Part shown: positions 36,649-45,065 of the stretch, piece by piece
How positions within the stretch are numbered: the stretch's first letter is position 1
Layout of the letters: each line of letters begins with the position of its first letter
Source: Anaerobaca lacustris
GTDB lineage: Bacteria > Planctomycetota > Phycisphaerae > Sedimentisphaerales > Anaerobacaceae
Assembly: GCF_030012215.1 (NCBI RefSeq)
Contig: NZ_JASCXX010000002.1
Span: forward strand, 310,001-374,000
Direction of reading: 5' to 3'
DNA length: 64,000 bases
Made by a program: the position numbers and the translations under genes
Notes under the pieces: generated by a model
What the model saw: the letters and a program-made list of their open reading frames with translations, nothing else
What the model was told of the DNA's origin: nothing
The model's database searches: none

Positions 36649-37872
36649 TCAGAACGCAACCATCAGGACGATGATCAGGATGGAAATCGCGGCGACCGCC
36701 CCCAGAACGAGCACAGCCAGGCGGTAGCGGTTGATTCTCTCCTCGACGTGCTCTTCGCTCTCGATCTCGACGGTCTCTCCCTCTTCGAGTTTTTCGAGCA
36801 TGGAGACGTCGAATCGCTTGTGCGCCTGCAGCGGCGGATGACCCTCGCGGAGCGCCTCCAAATCCATGAGCAGCTCATCGACGTTGTTGTAGCGGTCCTC
36901 TCGTCGCTTGGCCATCATGATCTCGATGACCTCCGAGACGCCGGCCGACAGGGTTGTGTTGATGTGGTCCGGCGGGACCAGCTTTTCGCGAAGGTGCTTC
37001 TTCATGATCTCGGCCGAGTCGTCGCCGGTGAAGGGGACCTTTCCGGTGACCATATGATAGAAGGTCGCGCCGAGGCCGTAGATGTCGGCCCGGCCGTCGA
37101 TGTCGATTTTGCCGCGAATCTGCTCGGGGGCGATGTAGTAGGGCGTGCCGTACGCCTTGCCCGCTTCGCTCTGGGCCGCCTCGATGTCGGTGGTCTCCCG
37201 CGCCAGACCCATGTCGGCCAGCTTCACGACGCCCTGCTTGTTGATCATGATGTTCTTGGGCTTGACGTCGCGGTGCACCAGGCCGTGCGAGTGGGCGTGG
37301 ACCAGGGCGTGGGCCACCTGGATGATGATCTCGATGGCTTCCTTCTCGCCGAACGGGCTACCGCCGACCAGGTCGTCGGCGATGGTCTTGCCCTCGACGT
37401 ACTCCATGACGAAGTAGTGATAGCCGCCCGCCTCACCCACGTCGATCGCCTGCACGATGTTCGGATGGTTGAGCTTGCCGGCGGCCTGCCCCTCCTTGTA
37501 GAACCGTTGCACGTATTCGGGGTTCTCGGTGAACCGCCGGGGCAGGACCTTGATGGCCACGGTCCGATTCAGGCTGAGCTGCTTGGCCTTGTAGACGAAG
37601 GCCATTGCGCCGGCGCCGATCTTGCCGAGGATTTTGTAGCCCGGGATCTGATGAACGGCGACCTTGTTCTCTTTGATGCTCAGCTTGAGCCGGTCGGCCT
37701 GGGTGGCGGTGATATACCCCAGTTCGATGAGCAGCTCCTGGAGCATGACGGGGTTGATCTTGCGGCGTTCCTGGAGTTCCTGGATCGAGTGGCGAAGCTC
37801 CTTGTCGGTACAGAGCCCCTGGTCCACCGCCATCTTGCCAAACATCGTGTCGTAGCTTGTTTCGCTTGCCAT
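36649..37872 (-). CDS. Ser/Thr protein kinase with N-terminal T2SSE-like segment and C-terminal anchor
   Basis: 407 residues. An N-terminal helical segment (about 10-65, QGLCTDKELRHSIQELQ to LGYITATQADRL) resembles the GspE N-terminal domain often fused to planctomycete kinases. The kinase domain (about 79-340) has Lys108 in VAIKVLP, HRDVKPKN (200-207) and the APE motif IAPEQIRG. Two variations: the third glycine of the nucleotide loop is Ala91 (GAGAMAFV), and DFG is DMG (220-222), the latter frequent in this phylum. A single C-terminal membrane helix (about 384-405) has almost nothing beyond it, so the kinase faces the cytosol without an external sensor. ATG at 37872 follows a GGGGGG. Confidence 0.92.
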   Translation of the reverse strand: MASETSYDTMFGKMAVDQGLCTDKELRHSIQELQERRKINPVMLQELLIELGYITATQADRLKLSIKENKVAVHQIPGYKILGKIGAGAMAFVYKAKQLSLNRTVAIKVLPRRFTENPEYVQRFYKEGQAAGKLNHPNIVQAIDVGEAGGYHYFVMEYVEGKTIADDLVGGSPFGEKEAIEIIIQVAHALVHAHSHGLVHRDVKPKNIMINKQGVVKLADMGLARETTDIEAAQSEAGKAYGTPYYIAPEQIRGKIDIDGRADIYGLGATFYHMVTGKVPFTGDDSAEIMKKHLREKLVPPDHINTTLSAGVSEVIEIMMAKRREDRYNNVDELLMDLEALREGHPPLQAHKRFDVSMLEKLEEGETVEIESEEHVEERINRYRLAVLVLGAVAAISILIIVLMVAF

Positions 37873-37972
37873 TGGGAACCCCCCAGGTCGCCCAGGGGCC
37901 GTATCCATACGCCGGGAAGCCTCATCGTTCGGCTCCAGTGGTCACATCCGATAAACGCCACCGCCGGCGGTT

Positions 37973-38000
37973 ATTATCGAGTTATCGAGACCTGTGTCAA
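37973..38000 (-). promoter_or_regulatory. Sigma70-type promoter for the Ser/Thr kinase
   Basis: On the minus strand, TTGACA (38000-37995) and GATAAT (37978-37973) are separated by 16 bp, about 100 bp before the kinase start. Confidence 0.6.
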
Positions 38001-38130
38001 AAGAAAACTCCGCTTTTTGACGCAGGCCAAACGCAAACGAGAACTCCATCGACGTTTTCGGCGTGAGGGTTTAGCGGTTTCTCTTGCGACGGCCGGAAAA
38101 ATCGCCTTTCTCGGCACTCGTGTTTTAGGG

Positions 38131-38158
38131 TTGACCTCGCGGTCAAGAGCGGTAAACT
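38131..38158 (+). promoter_or_regulatory. Promoter with overlapping dyad upstream of etfB
   Basis: TTGACC (38131-38136), 16-bp spacer, TAAACT (38153-38158). The -35 hexamer is one arm of the perfect dyad TTGACC-N4-GGTCAA (38131-38146), a possible operator. The etfB start is 55 bp downstream. Confidence 0.6.
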
Positions 38159-38212
38159 TGCCCTTCTGTGGAAACTGACATCAGGCAAGGAAGGACTGAT
38201 AGGAGAGTCTCA

Positions 38213-39124
38213 GTGGCATACAATTGTGTTGTACTGGCCAAGCAGGTGCCCGATACGCAGCGGATCACCGGCAAGGTCATGAACGACGACGGAACGGTGA
38301 ACCGGTCGGCGTTGCCGGCCATTTTCAACCCGGAAGACCTCAACGCCCTGGAGCTGGCGTTGCAGATCAAGGACCGCTTCGGCGGGCGGGTGACGGTCAT
38401 CACAATGGGCCTGCCCGGCGCGACGCGCATCCTGCGCGAGTCGCTTTACCGGGGCGCCGATGCGGCCGTCCTGGTCACGGATATGCGGTGCGCCGCCAGC
38501 GATACGCTGGCGACCAGCTACATTTTGAGTTGTGCCGTCAGGAAGATGGACTACGACATCGTTCTGTGCGGCCGTCAGGCCATCGACGGCGACACCGCCC
38601 AGGTCGGCCCGCAGTTGGCGGAGAAGCTGGGCATTTCCCAAATCACCTACATTGAAGCCCTGGAAGACCTCCACGACGACACGATCCAGGTGCGTCGCGG
38701 CATCGGAAACGGCTGGCAGTCCGTCCGGTCGCGGCTGCCGGTCCTTCTGACGGTTACGGGCGAGGCGAACGCACCGCGCGTCGCGGCGGCCAAGCACCTG
38801 ATGAAGTACAAGAAGGCCCGCACGCCGGGTGAGATTATAGCCGAGATCAAGGCGATCAACCCGAACGCCGTCGACGCGGAGATCAGGGAACTGAGCGAGA
38901 CACGCTGCGAGGCACTGAAAGCCAAGGGGCTGCTGATCGAACAGTGGAACCTGGACGGGCTTGAGGCGGACCTGACCTGGTGCGGCCGCAGCGGCTCGCC
39001 CACCAAGGTCCATCGCATTCAAAGCGTGGTCCTGGCGGCCAAGGAAAGCAAGGACGTCGAACCGACCGACGAGGGGCTGGCCGACATGATCCACGAGCTG
39101 ATCGACGACAAGATCATCGCGTAG
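38213..39124 (+). CDS. etfB: Electron transfer flavoprotein beta subunit
   Basis: 303-residue ETF beta subunit. With EtfA it accepts electrons from acyl-CoA dehydrogenases. Family features are the N-terminal VVLAKQVPDT, the FNPEDLNALELALQIKD segment, the MGLPGATRILRESLYRGAD loop, LCGRQAIDGDTAQVGPQLAE and the signature region RSRLPVLLTVTGEANAPR. The C-terminal part is longer than in canonical EtfB (about 255). The GTG at 38213 is chosen because TAGGAGAG lies 5 bp upstream; the in-frame ATG at 38168 has no such site. EtfA is not adjacent: an NDT-like gene and a repeat element intervene. Confidence 0.94.
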   Translation: MAYNCVVLAKQVPDTQRITGKVMNDDGTVNRSALPAIFNPEDLNALELALQIKDRFGGRVTVITMGLPGATRILRESLYRGADAAVLVTDMRCAASDTLATSYILSCAVRKMDYDIVLCGRQAIDGDTAQVGPQLAEKLGISQITYIEALEDLHDDTIQVRRGIGNGWQSVRSRLPVLLTVTGEANAPRVAAAKHLMKYKKARTPGEIIAEIKAINPNAVDAEIRELSETRCEALKAKGLLIEQWNLDGLEADLTWCGRSGSPTKVHRIQSVVLAAKESKDVEPTDEGLADMIHELIDDKIIA

Positions 39125-39145
39125 GGTCGGTTGCGCAAGGCAGAC

Positions 39146-40135
39146 ATGAGCGACAAATGTCCTATATGTGAGTCGGATACTGTGAGGCCACCGGAGTCTT
39201 TTCAGGCCGTTGCTTCGGGGGTTCATGGTCAGACCTATGCGTGCCCAAGATGTGGTGATTACCAACTGGACAGCTTCGCGCGTGCGCAACTCGAAGCTCG
39301 ATTGGACGCCAAACAGAAGATCGCAGTGCTGAGTCATTGGATTCGCGATAAACACGAGGCAGTTATTGCTGGCGAATTCAAAGGCGAAGAGCGGGTCATT
39401 CTGACTGATGAATTAGTCGCCAGCATCATACACACGGTGCCTCCCTCTCCTTTCCAACAAGCCAACAACTTGATTCTCTGGCTCGGAAATGCGAGACTTC
39501 CCTACGGAGAACGGGTTTCAATCCAGCCCGCCACTCACCAGTCGATTGTGGGGGCGATCACGCCGCACGGGTTCCTCTTCGTCCTCAAGCACTTGCTGAC
39601 CGAGGGACTCATTGACGGCCCGGCTCCTACGGTCTCCGAGGGACGGACTGACGCACGACTGACTTTCGATGGCTGGCGGCGCTATGACGAACTCAAACGT
39701 GCAAGTTCCGATAGCCGCAAGGCATTCATGGCGATGAAATATGGCGACAAGCGGTTGGACAAGCTCTTTGAGGATGTGCTCAGGCCCGCGGTCAAACAGA
39801 CCGGTTTCGATCTGGTTAGGCTCATCGATAGACCGAAGGCTGGATTGATAGACAATAGGCTGCGAGTAGAGATTCGGACCTCGCGATTTCTGGTCGCTGA
39901 CCTGACTGACGAGAACCCGGGGGCCTATTGGGAAGCCGGCTACGCTGAAGGATTGGGGAAACCGGTCATTTACACGTGTGAGAAGACCAAATTCGAGACG
40001 TGCAAGACGCACTTCGATACGAACCATCATCTGACACTCCAATGGGACTCGAACGGGTCGACAGAGATGGTGGAAGAGTTGAAGGCCACGATCCGAGCTA
40101 CGTTGCCGGTGGAGGCGAAGTTGACAGATGATTGA
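39146..40135 (+). CDS. Zinc-ribbon protein with nucleoside-deoxyribosyltransferase/TIR-like C-terminal domain
   Basis: 329 residues in three parts. (1) A zinc ribbon with Cys5, Cys8, Cys33, Cys36 (CPIC and CPRCGDY). (2) A helical middle about 45-185. (3) About 190-310, an NDT-like (nucleoside 2-deoxyribosyltransferase, TIR-related fold) domain: FMAMKYGD, a central LVADLTDENPGAYWEAGYAE with Asp252 and Glu263, then GLGKPVIYTCE. In the fold family the Glu is catalytic for N-glycosidic bond chemistry; related domains act as NAD- or nucleotide-consuming effectors in anti-phage systems. The DNA looks less GC-rich than its neighbours, and the gene separates etfB from etfA, suggesting insertion. ATG at 39146 is preferred to TTG at 39131. 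A defence role is inference; a nucleotide-salvage or housekeeping role is possible. Confidence 0.68.
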   Translation: MSDKCPICESDTVRPPESFQAVASGVHGQTYACPRCGDYQLDSFARAQLEARLDAKQKIAVLSHWIRDKHEAVIAGEFKGEERVILTDELVASIIHTVPPSPFQQANNLILWLGNARLPYGERVSIQPATHQSIVGAITPHGFLFVLKHLLTEGLIDGPAPTVSEGRTDARLTFDGWRRYDELKRASSDSRKAFMAMKYGDKRLDKLFEDVLRPAVKQTGFDLVRLIDRPKAGLIDNRLRVEIRTSRFLVADLTDENPGAYWEAGYAEGLGKPVIYTCEKTKFETCKTHFDTNHHLTLQWDSNGSTEMVEELKATIRATLPVEAKLTDD

Positions 40136-40205
40136 CGTCCACAAAGCCTCTCTCAAAGTACCCGGCCGGCTCCTGGCAACTCGCGGGTTCGCCCAAGCCC
40201 AGCAG

Positions 40206-40475
40206 GCGGGGACTCCGTCCCCGAACCCCTGGCATTTTGCGCTTTGGGCCAGCAGCATGGTTCACGAGCAAGGCGATGCCGCGACGATGCCGACATCGCC
40301 CATGCCACTGGACTGCTGCGGCGCTCGGGGTGCTTGCCAGCAGAGCCCTATCCTCCACAGCAGCAGTTATAGAGTACCGCCGTCGCCGATCAGCAGCAAG
40401 GGGCTATCCGAGCCCATTTCACATGCTATTGGCCTAAAGCGACAAATGCCGGGGGTTTGGGGGCAGAGCCCCAAC
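40206..40475. repeat. About 270-bp element bounded by 45-bp degenerate inverted repeats
   Basis: 40206-40250 and 40431-40475 are inverted copies of one sequence. The reverse complement of the left copy and the right copy share GGCC-n-AAAGCG, AAATGCC, GGGGTT and GGGG blocks in the same order, with scattered differences. The right copy contains an internal hairpin (TGGGGGCAGAGCCCCA). No ORF in the enclosed 180 bp looks real. Together with 40136-40205 and 40476-40546, this is the gap between the NDT-like gene and etfA. The bases before etfA carry short GATACGAG-like repeats. Confidence 0.7.
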
Positions 40476-40546
40476 TCAATGGATAGCCCAAGAAGCATCG
40501 AGATCGACTTCACGAGATACACGATACGAGCAACGAGATACGAAGA

Positions 40547-41584
40547 ATGATTGATGTGAACAGACAAGGTGAAGTGTGGGTGTTCGCCGAGCAGCATGAC
40601 GGCAAACTGGAAGAGACCTCGATCGAGTTGATGAGCAAAGCCCGCCATCTGGCCGATACGCTCAAGGTCAGACTGGCGGCCCTCCTTCCGGGCGATGAGG
40701 TGCGCCACCTGTCCACGGAGTTGATCCATTACGGCGCCGACAAAGTCTATCTCGCCGAGCATCCCCTGCTGAGAACCTATCAGACCAACAGCTATGCCAA
40801 GGTCATCCTGGGGCTGATCGGCAAGCACAAACCGCAGATCGTGCTGTACGGCGCGACCGCCGCGGGCCGCGACCTCGCCCCGCGAGTGGCCAGCGCCGCC
40901 AAGGCCGGCCTGACCGCCGATTGCACCGACCTGCAGATCGGCACGCACAAGACCGCCAAGGACGGCGAGGTACACGAGAACCTGCTGTTTCAGATTCGCC
41001 CGGCCTTCGGCGGCAACATCGTCGCGACGATCATCAACTACGATCGCTGGCCGCAGATGGCGACGGTGCGCGAAGGCGTGATGCCCATGCCGGAGCCCAA
41101 TCCCAACCATCACGGCGTAATCGTCACGGAAGCTGTCAGCCTCGCGCAGGACGACCTGCCGATCGAGATCCTTCAGGAGCACAAACGCGCCAAGAAAGTC
41201 GATCTGAAGGCGGCCCGCATCATCGTGGCCGGCGGCGCGGGCGTGGGCAGCAAGGAGAATTTCAAGCTGATCTGGGACCTGGCCAACTGCCTGGGCGCGG
41301 CGCCGGCCGCCACCCGGCCGGCCGTGGACCTGGGCTTCATCGACCACGACCACCAGGTCGGCCAGACCGGCACGACGGTGCGACCGAGCCTTTACATCGC
41401 CGTCGGGATCAGCGGCGCGATCCAGCACCAGGCCGGCATGGCGCAGAGCCAGAAGATCGTCGCCATCAACAACGACCCGGAGGCCCCCATCTTGGGCATC
41501 GCCCACTACAAGATCGTGGGCGACCTGAACGAGGTGGTGCCCAAGATGATCCGGGCGATCAAGGAGAAAGGCGTCAAGGACTGA
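40547..41584 (+). CDS. etfA: Electron transfer flavoprotein alpha subunit
   Basis: 345-residue ETF alpha subunit. The N-terminal domain (about 1-190) begins MIDVNRQGEVWVFAEQ. The C-terminal FAD-binding domain (about 215-345) has GGAGVGSKENF, TRPAVDLGFIDHDHQVGQTGTTVRP, and the GISGAIQHQAGM and AINNDPEAPIL motifs. It partners the EtfB encoded at 38213 and feeds electrons onward, typically to ETF-quinone oxidoreductase. The ribosome-binding site is weak (ACGAAG), perhaps because the upstream region has been rearranged. The acyl-CoA dehydrogenase gene follows after 75 bp. Confidence 0.95.
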   Translation: MIDVNRQGEVWVFAEQHDGKLEETSIELMSKARHLADTLKVRLAALLPGDEVRHLSTELIHYGADKVYLAEHPLLRTYQTNSYAKVILGLIGKHKPQIVLYGATAAGRDLAPRVASAAKAGLTADCTDLQIGTHKTAKDGEVHENLLFQIRPAFGGNIVATIINYDRWPQMATVREGVMPMPEPNPNHHGVIVTEAVSLAQDDLPIEILQEHKRAKKVDLKAARIIVAGGAGVGSKENFKLIWDLANCLGAAPAATRPAVDLGFIDHDHQVGQTGTTVRPSLYIAVGISGAIQHQAGMAQSQKIVAINNDPEAPILGIAHYKIVGDLNEVVPKMIRAIKEKGVKD

Positions 41585-41659
41585 CCGGTGCGAACCGCGC
41601 AGAGTGGCAAACGCAAGATGCCGTCATGACAACAGGAAACTCACGTTCGCAGGATAGCC

Positions 41660-43465
41660 ATGGGGAACTTCTACAAAGATAACGACGATATCCAGTTCTT
41701 GTTCAGGCACATCGACTTCAAACGCTTGGCGAAGCTCTGCGAGGAGGAATTCCGCTTCGCCGCGGAATTCGACTACGCCCCGAGCGACGCCGGCGAGGCG
41801 GTGGAGAACTATGAGATGGTGCTCGACGCCTTGGGCGAACTGAGCGCCGATTTCATCGCGCCGAGAGCCGAGAACGTGGATCGCGAAGGCAATACGCTCC
41901 ACGAGGACGGGACGGTCACGCGGGCCAAAGGGATCGCCGAAGCCCTGGAAAAGCTCGCCCAGGCCGAGGTGATGGGCTTCACCCTGCCCTACCGATTTGG
42001 CGGACTGAACTTCCCCAACCTGCTGTACTCGATGGCCACCGAGATCATCTCCCGCGCCGATGCGTCGCTGATGAACATCTTCGGGCTCCAGGGCATTGCC
42101 GAGACGATCAACGCCTTCGCCTGCGAGGAACTCAAGCAGGAATACCTGCCTCCGTTCGCCGAGGGCAAAGTGACCGGGGCGATGGTATTGACCGAGCCCG
42201 ACGCTGGGTCGGACCTGCAAGCCGTCAAGCTGCGGGCCTTCGAGGACGAAAAGGGCAACTGGTTCCTTCACGGCGTCAAGCGATTCATCACGAACGGGTG
42301 CGGCGACGTCCTGCTGGTCCTGTCGCGCAGCGAGCCCGACCGCAGCGGCGGACTGGGCCTGAGCCTGTTCGTCTGCGAGCCCGGCCCGACGGTGCACATC
42401 CGCCGGCTCGAAGACAAGCTGGGCATCCACGGCTCGCCCACCTGCGAAATCTTCTTCGACAATACCCCCTGCAAGCTGATCGGCGAGCGTAAGCGGGGTC
42501 TGGCCCCCTACGTTGCGACGCTGATGAACGGCGCGCGGATCGGTATCGCCGCCCAATCGATGGGCATCGCCGAAGCGGCCTACCGCATCGCACGGGACTA
42601 CGCCGCCAGCCGCCGACAGTTCGGCGTCGCGATCGAGAGGCTGCCGGCCGTACGCGATATGCTGATCGAGATGAAGATCGCCGTCGAGGCTGGGCGCGCC
42701 CTGCTCTATGAGACCAGCCGCATCGTGGACCTGGCGGTCGCGTACAACAAGCGCGTGGAGGAGAACCCGCCCGAGGACAAGAGCGAGTTGAAGGAACTCA
42801 AGAACGACGCCCGCAGCTACAAACGCTACGCCGGCATGCTGACCCCGATGGCCAAGTACCTCTGCTCGGAGATGTGCAACCAGGTCGCCTACGATGCGAT
42901 TCAGGTGCTCGGCGGCAGTGGGTACATGCGGGACTATGCCAGCGAACGGCATGCCCGCGATGCGCGGATCACGACGATCTACGAGGGCACCAGCCAGCTC
43001 CAGATCGTTGCGGCGGTGCGAGGCGTGTGCAGCGGCACCACGGAGAAGTACCTGGCGGACCTTGCGGGGCTGCCGTATGTGGACGAGGTGAAGGACCTGA
43101 TCGACAAGCTGGCCGAAGGCGTCGAGCAGCTCAAGGTCGCCGTCGAGTTCGTCAAGGACAAAGGCAACGACTACATGGACCTCTACGGCCGGGCGCTGAC
43201 GGACATTGCGATCGCCCTGATCAACGGCCATCTGCTCTGCGACCAGGCGAGCACGAAGGTGCCGATGGACGTGGCCGTGGCGCCGGGCGTCTCGTCGGCC
43301 AACGGCCAGGTCGTTGCGATGAAGCAGCGAAAGGCCCTGGTGGCCCGTCGCTACGTTGAGAAGAATGCACCGAAGATTAAGGCTCTGACCGATTTGATCT
43401 GCCAGGGCGATCGATCGACGTTCAGCGACTATGAGGCGCTCGTCGGGCCGGTCCAGGAACAGTAG
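41660..43465 (+). CDS. Acyl-CoA dehydrogenase (600-aa class)
   Basis: FAD-dependent enzyme that introduces the alpha-beta double bond into an acyl-CoA and passes electrons to ETF, whose genes are just upstream. The 601 residues match the long class with an additional C-terminal helical domain. Motifs are TGAMVLTEPDAGSDLQAVK and NGCGDVLLVLSRS in the middle domain, the RQFGVAIERLPAVRDML helix, and IQVLGGSGYMRDYASERHARDARI, then YEGTSQLQ near 435. The substrate chain cannot be specified. AGGA lies 7 bp before the ATG. It is probably cotranscribed with etfA and the HAD gene that follows by 17 bp. Confidence 0.93.
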   Translation: MGNFYKDNDDIQFLFRHIDFKRLAKLCEEEFRFAAEFDYAPSDAGEAVENYEMVLDALGELSADFIAPRAENVDREGNTLHEDGTVTRAKGIAEALEKLAQAEVMGFTLPYRFGGLNFPNLLYSMATEIISRADASLMNIFGLQGIAETINAFACEELKQEYLPPFAEGKVTGAMVLTEPDAGSDLQAVKLRAFEDEKGNWFLHGVKRFITNGCGDVLLVLSRSEPDRSGGLGLSLFVCEPGPTVHIRRLEDKLGIHGSPTCEIFFDNTPCKLIGERKRGLAPYVATLMNGARIGIAAQSMGIAEAAYRIARDYAASRRQFGVAIERLPAVRDMLIEMKIAVEAGRALLYETSRIVDLAVAYNKRVEENPPEDKSELKELKNDARSYKRYAGMLTPMAKYLCSEMCNQVAYDAIQVLGGSGYMRDYASERHARDARITTIYEGTSQLQIVAAVRGVCSGTTEKYLADLAGLPYVDEVKDLIDKLAEGVEQLKVAVEFVKDKGNDYMDLYGRALTDIAIALINGHLLCDQASTKVPMDVAVAPGVSSANGQVVAMKQRKALVARRYVEKNAPKIKALTDLICQGDRSTFSDYEALVGPVQEQ

Positions 43466-43482
43466 CGGAGGGAGTTGTCGTC

Positions 43483-44163
43483 ATGCTGGGAGCCGTCATC
43501 TTCGACTTCGACGGGGTCATCACCGACTCCGAGATCCTGCACTTCCGCGCGTTCAACAGCGTCCTGGCCGATCATGGACTGGAGTTGACAAAGAAAGAGT
43601 ACTACTCGCGCTACCTCGGTCTGAGCGACAAGGACTGCTACAAGACGCTGATCGCCGAAGGGCGGCTCGGCATCAAGACCGCCCAGATCGCCGGGCTGAT
43701 CGGCAAGAAGACGCAGCTCTTCGAAGAGCTGGCCCGCACCGACGGCAAGATCATCGAGGGCGTCCGTCCGTTCCTCGATCTGCTCGCCTCCAACGGCGTG
43801 CCGATGGCCATCTGTTCGGGTGCGCTGCGGGCGGAGATCGAGTTGATCCTGGAAGACTCCGGCCTGCGCGACTTCTTCAAAGCCATCGTCTCGGCCGAAC
43901 AGGTCAAGCGGGGCAAGCCTCATCCGGACGGTTTTCTGCTGGCTCTCAAGAAGCTCAACCAGCGCGTCAGCAGCCGGTTGACGGCAGAGCAATGCGTTGT
44001 GGTCGAGGACTCCCACTGGGGGCTCAAGGCGGCCCAGGCCGCCGGCATGCACACCGTCGCCGTGACCAATACATACGAGGCGGACCAGCTCGCGTCGGCC
44101 GAGAAGATTGTTGACCGGCTCGACCGCCTGACCCTGGCCGATCTTGCCCAACTCTGCTCCTGA
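43483..44163 (+). CDS. HAD-superfamily phosphatase/phosphoglucomutase-like
   Basis: 226-residue HAD subfamily IA protein. Motif I is DFDGVITDSE with Asp8 and Asp10, motif II is ICSGALRAEIE, and the later GKPHPDGF and VVEDSHWGLKAA are motifs III and IV. The cap domain is helical, as in beta-phosphoglucomutase and phosphoglycolate phosphatases. The substrate is unknown. GGAGGG lies 8 bp upstream of the ATG. It is last in the etf/acyl-CoA dehydrogenase run and converges on the prepilin-type gene. Confidence 0.88.
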   Translation: MLGAVIFDFDGVITDSEILHFRAFNSVLADHGLELTKKEYYSRYLGLSDKDCYKTLIAEGRLGIKTAQIAGLIGKKTQLFEELARTDGKIIEGVRPFLDLLASNGVPMAICSGALRAEIELILEDSGLRDFFKAIVSAEQVKRGKPHPDGFLLALKKLNQRVSSRLTAEQCVVVEDSHWGLKAAQAAGMHTVAVTNTYEADQLASAEKIVDRLDRLTLADLAQLCS

Positions 44164-44219
44164 TTTGCCCTGCCCGCCCGGATCAAACCGGGTATGCGCC
44201 GTCTCCCGTGCGACCGGGC

Positions 44220-45065
44220 CTACAGGCTCCCCATATGTGTCTTACCGGGGTAGCGGGCATCCAGCCACTCCAGGTCGGGATTGGGCGGGTTGAAGATCTG
44301 TCCCTTGCCGAACCCCAAGGCAGCCGCCTCCGTGCGGCTCCGACAGTAGATGATCGTCCGCTTATCCTCCCACTTCTTCCGCTCGGCGTGGCCATCCATG
44401 AAGCTGAACGTGCAGGCGTCGCTGTGGAAGATGCCCAGCGGGTCCCACAGGCTCCCATCGTACGGGATGTACGACCAGCCGTCGTGATTGTAGTTGCCAG
44501 CCGAGCCGTCGTAGATCTCCTCGACGAACAGCATCTTGTTGGCCTGGTCTTTGAAGGTGAACAGCTTCTTGGGATCGGACGGGGCCGTCCCGCGCAGATA
44601 ATCGGGCAAAGAGTAGCTGCGGTAGATCTGATGGGCCGGGGTGTTGCCCAGGCTGGTGCCGAGGTTCTTGCGGTTGTCGCCCGGACAGTTGAAGACGGCT
44701 GTCTCACGTAGGAAAGGGCACAAGGCGCCTTCCCGCAGACCGTTGAGCCGCTGATGAAGCGTTACGTCGCCGCTGGCCATGCCCACGATGGCGCCGCCGG
44801 CCGAATAGTCCAGAGGGGGCATGACCCAGGGGGGGACACCGTCGGTCGGGGTATGCCTTGCGAAACCGCCGCAGATGGAGCCGTCGTTGTCATCGGCGTA
44901 CATGATGTAGGCCTGGGCGAGTGACCGCTGGTTCGCCAGGCAACTGATGCCTCGCGCCTGTTCGCGGGCGATCTTGAGGGCCGGCATGAGAATGGCCATG
45001 AGCACGGCAATCACGGCGATAACGACCAGCAGCTCGATCAGGGTGAATCCGTCACGCTTGCACAT
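44220..45065 (-). CDS. Prepilin-type protein with H-X9-DG-like C-terminus
   Basis: 281-residue pseudopilin-like protein. The N-terminus GFTLIELLVVIAVIAVLMAI (about 6-25) is a classic type IV prepilin cleavage/methylation motif, with cleavage expected after Gly6 and Glu at mature position 5. The C-terminal FHSDACTFSFMDGHAE is the H-X9-DG-type signature of planctomycete prepilin-like proteins. These are numerous in the phylum and mostly of unknown function. The nearby PilT/GspE-like cluster at 17-21 kb might belong to the same machinery. The ATG at 45065 is the only sensible start. Confidence 0.93.
   Translation of the reverse strand: MCKRDGFTLIELLVVIAVIAVLMAILMPALKIAREQARGISCLANQRSLAQAYIMYADDNDGSICGGFARHTPTDGVPPWVMPPLDYSAGGAIVGMASGDVTLHQRLNGLREGALCPFLRETAVFNCPGDNRKNLGTSLGNTPAHQIYRSYSLPDYLRGTAPSDPKKLFTFKDQANKMLFVEEIYDGSAGNYNHDGWSYIPYDGSLWDPLGIFHSDACTFSFMDGHAERKKWEDKRTIIYCRSRTEAAALGFGKGQIFNPPNPDLEWLDARYPGKTHMGSL

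Noticed and set aside
35539-38178. 879-codon plus frame across the two kinase genes
   Set aside because: Mirror of the APH-type and Ser/Thr kinase genes; both have catalytic motifs on minus.
40128-40550. 140-codon frame after the NDT-like gene
   Set aside because: It runs through the inverted-repeat element, has no motif and ends inside the etfA start; likely chance.
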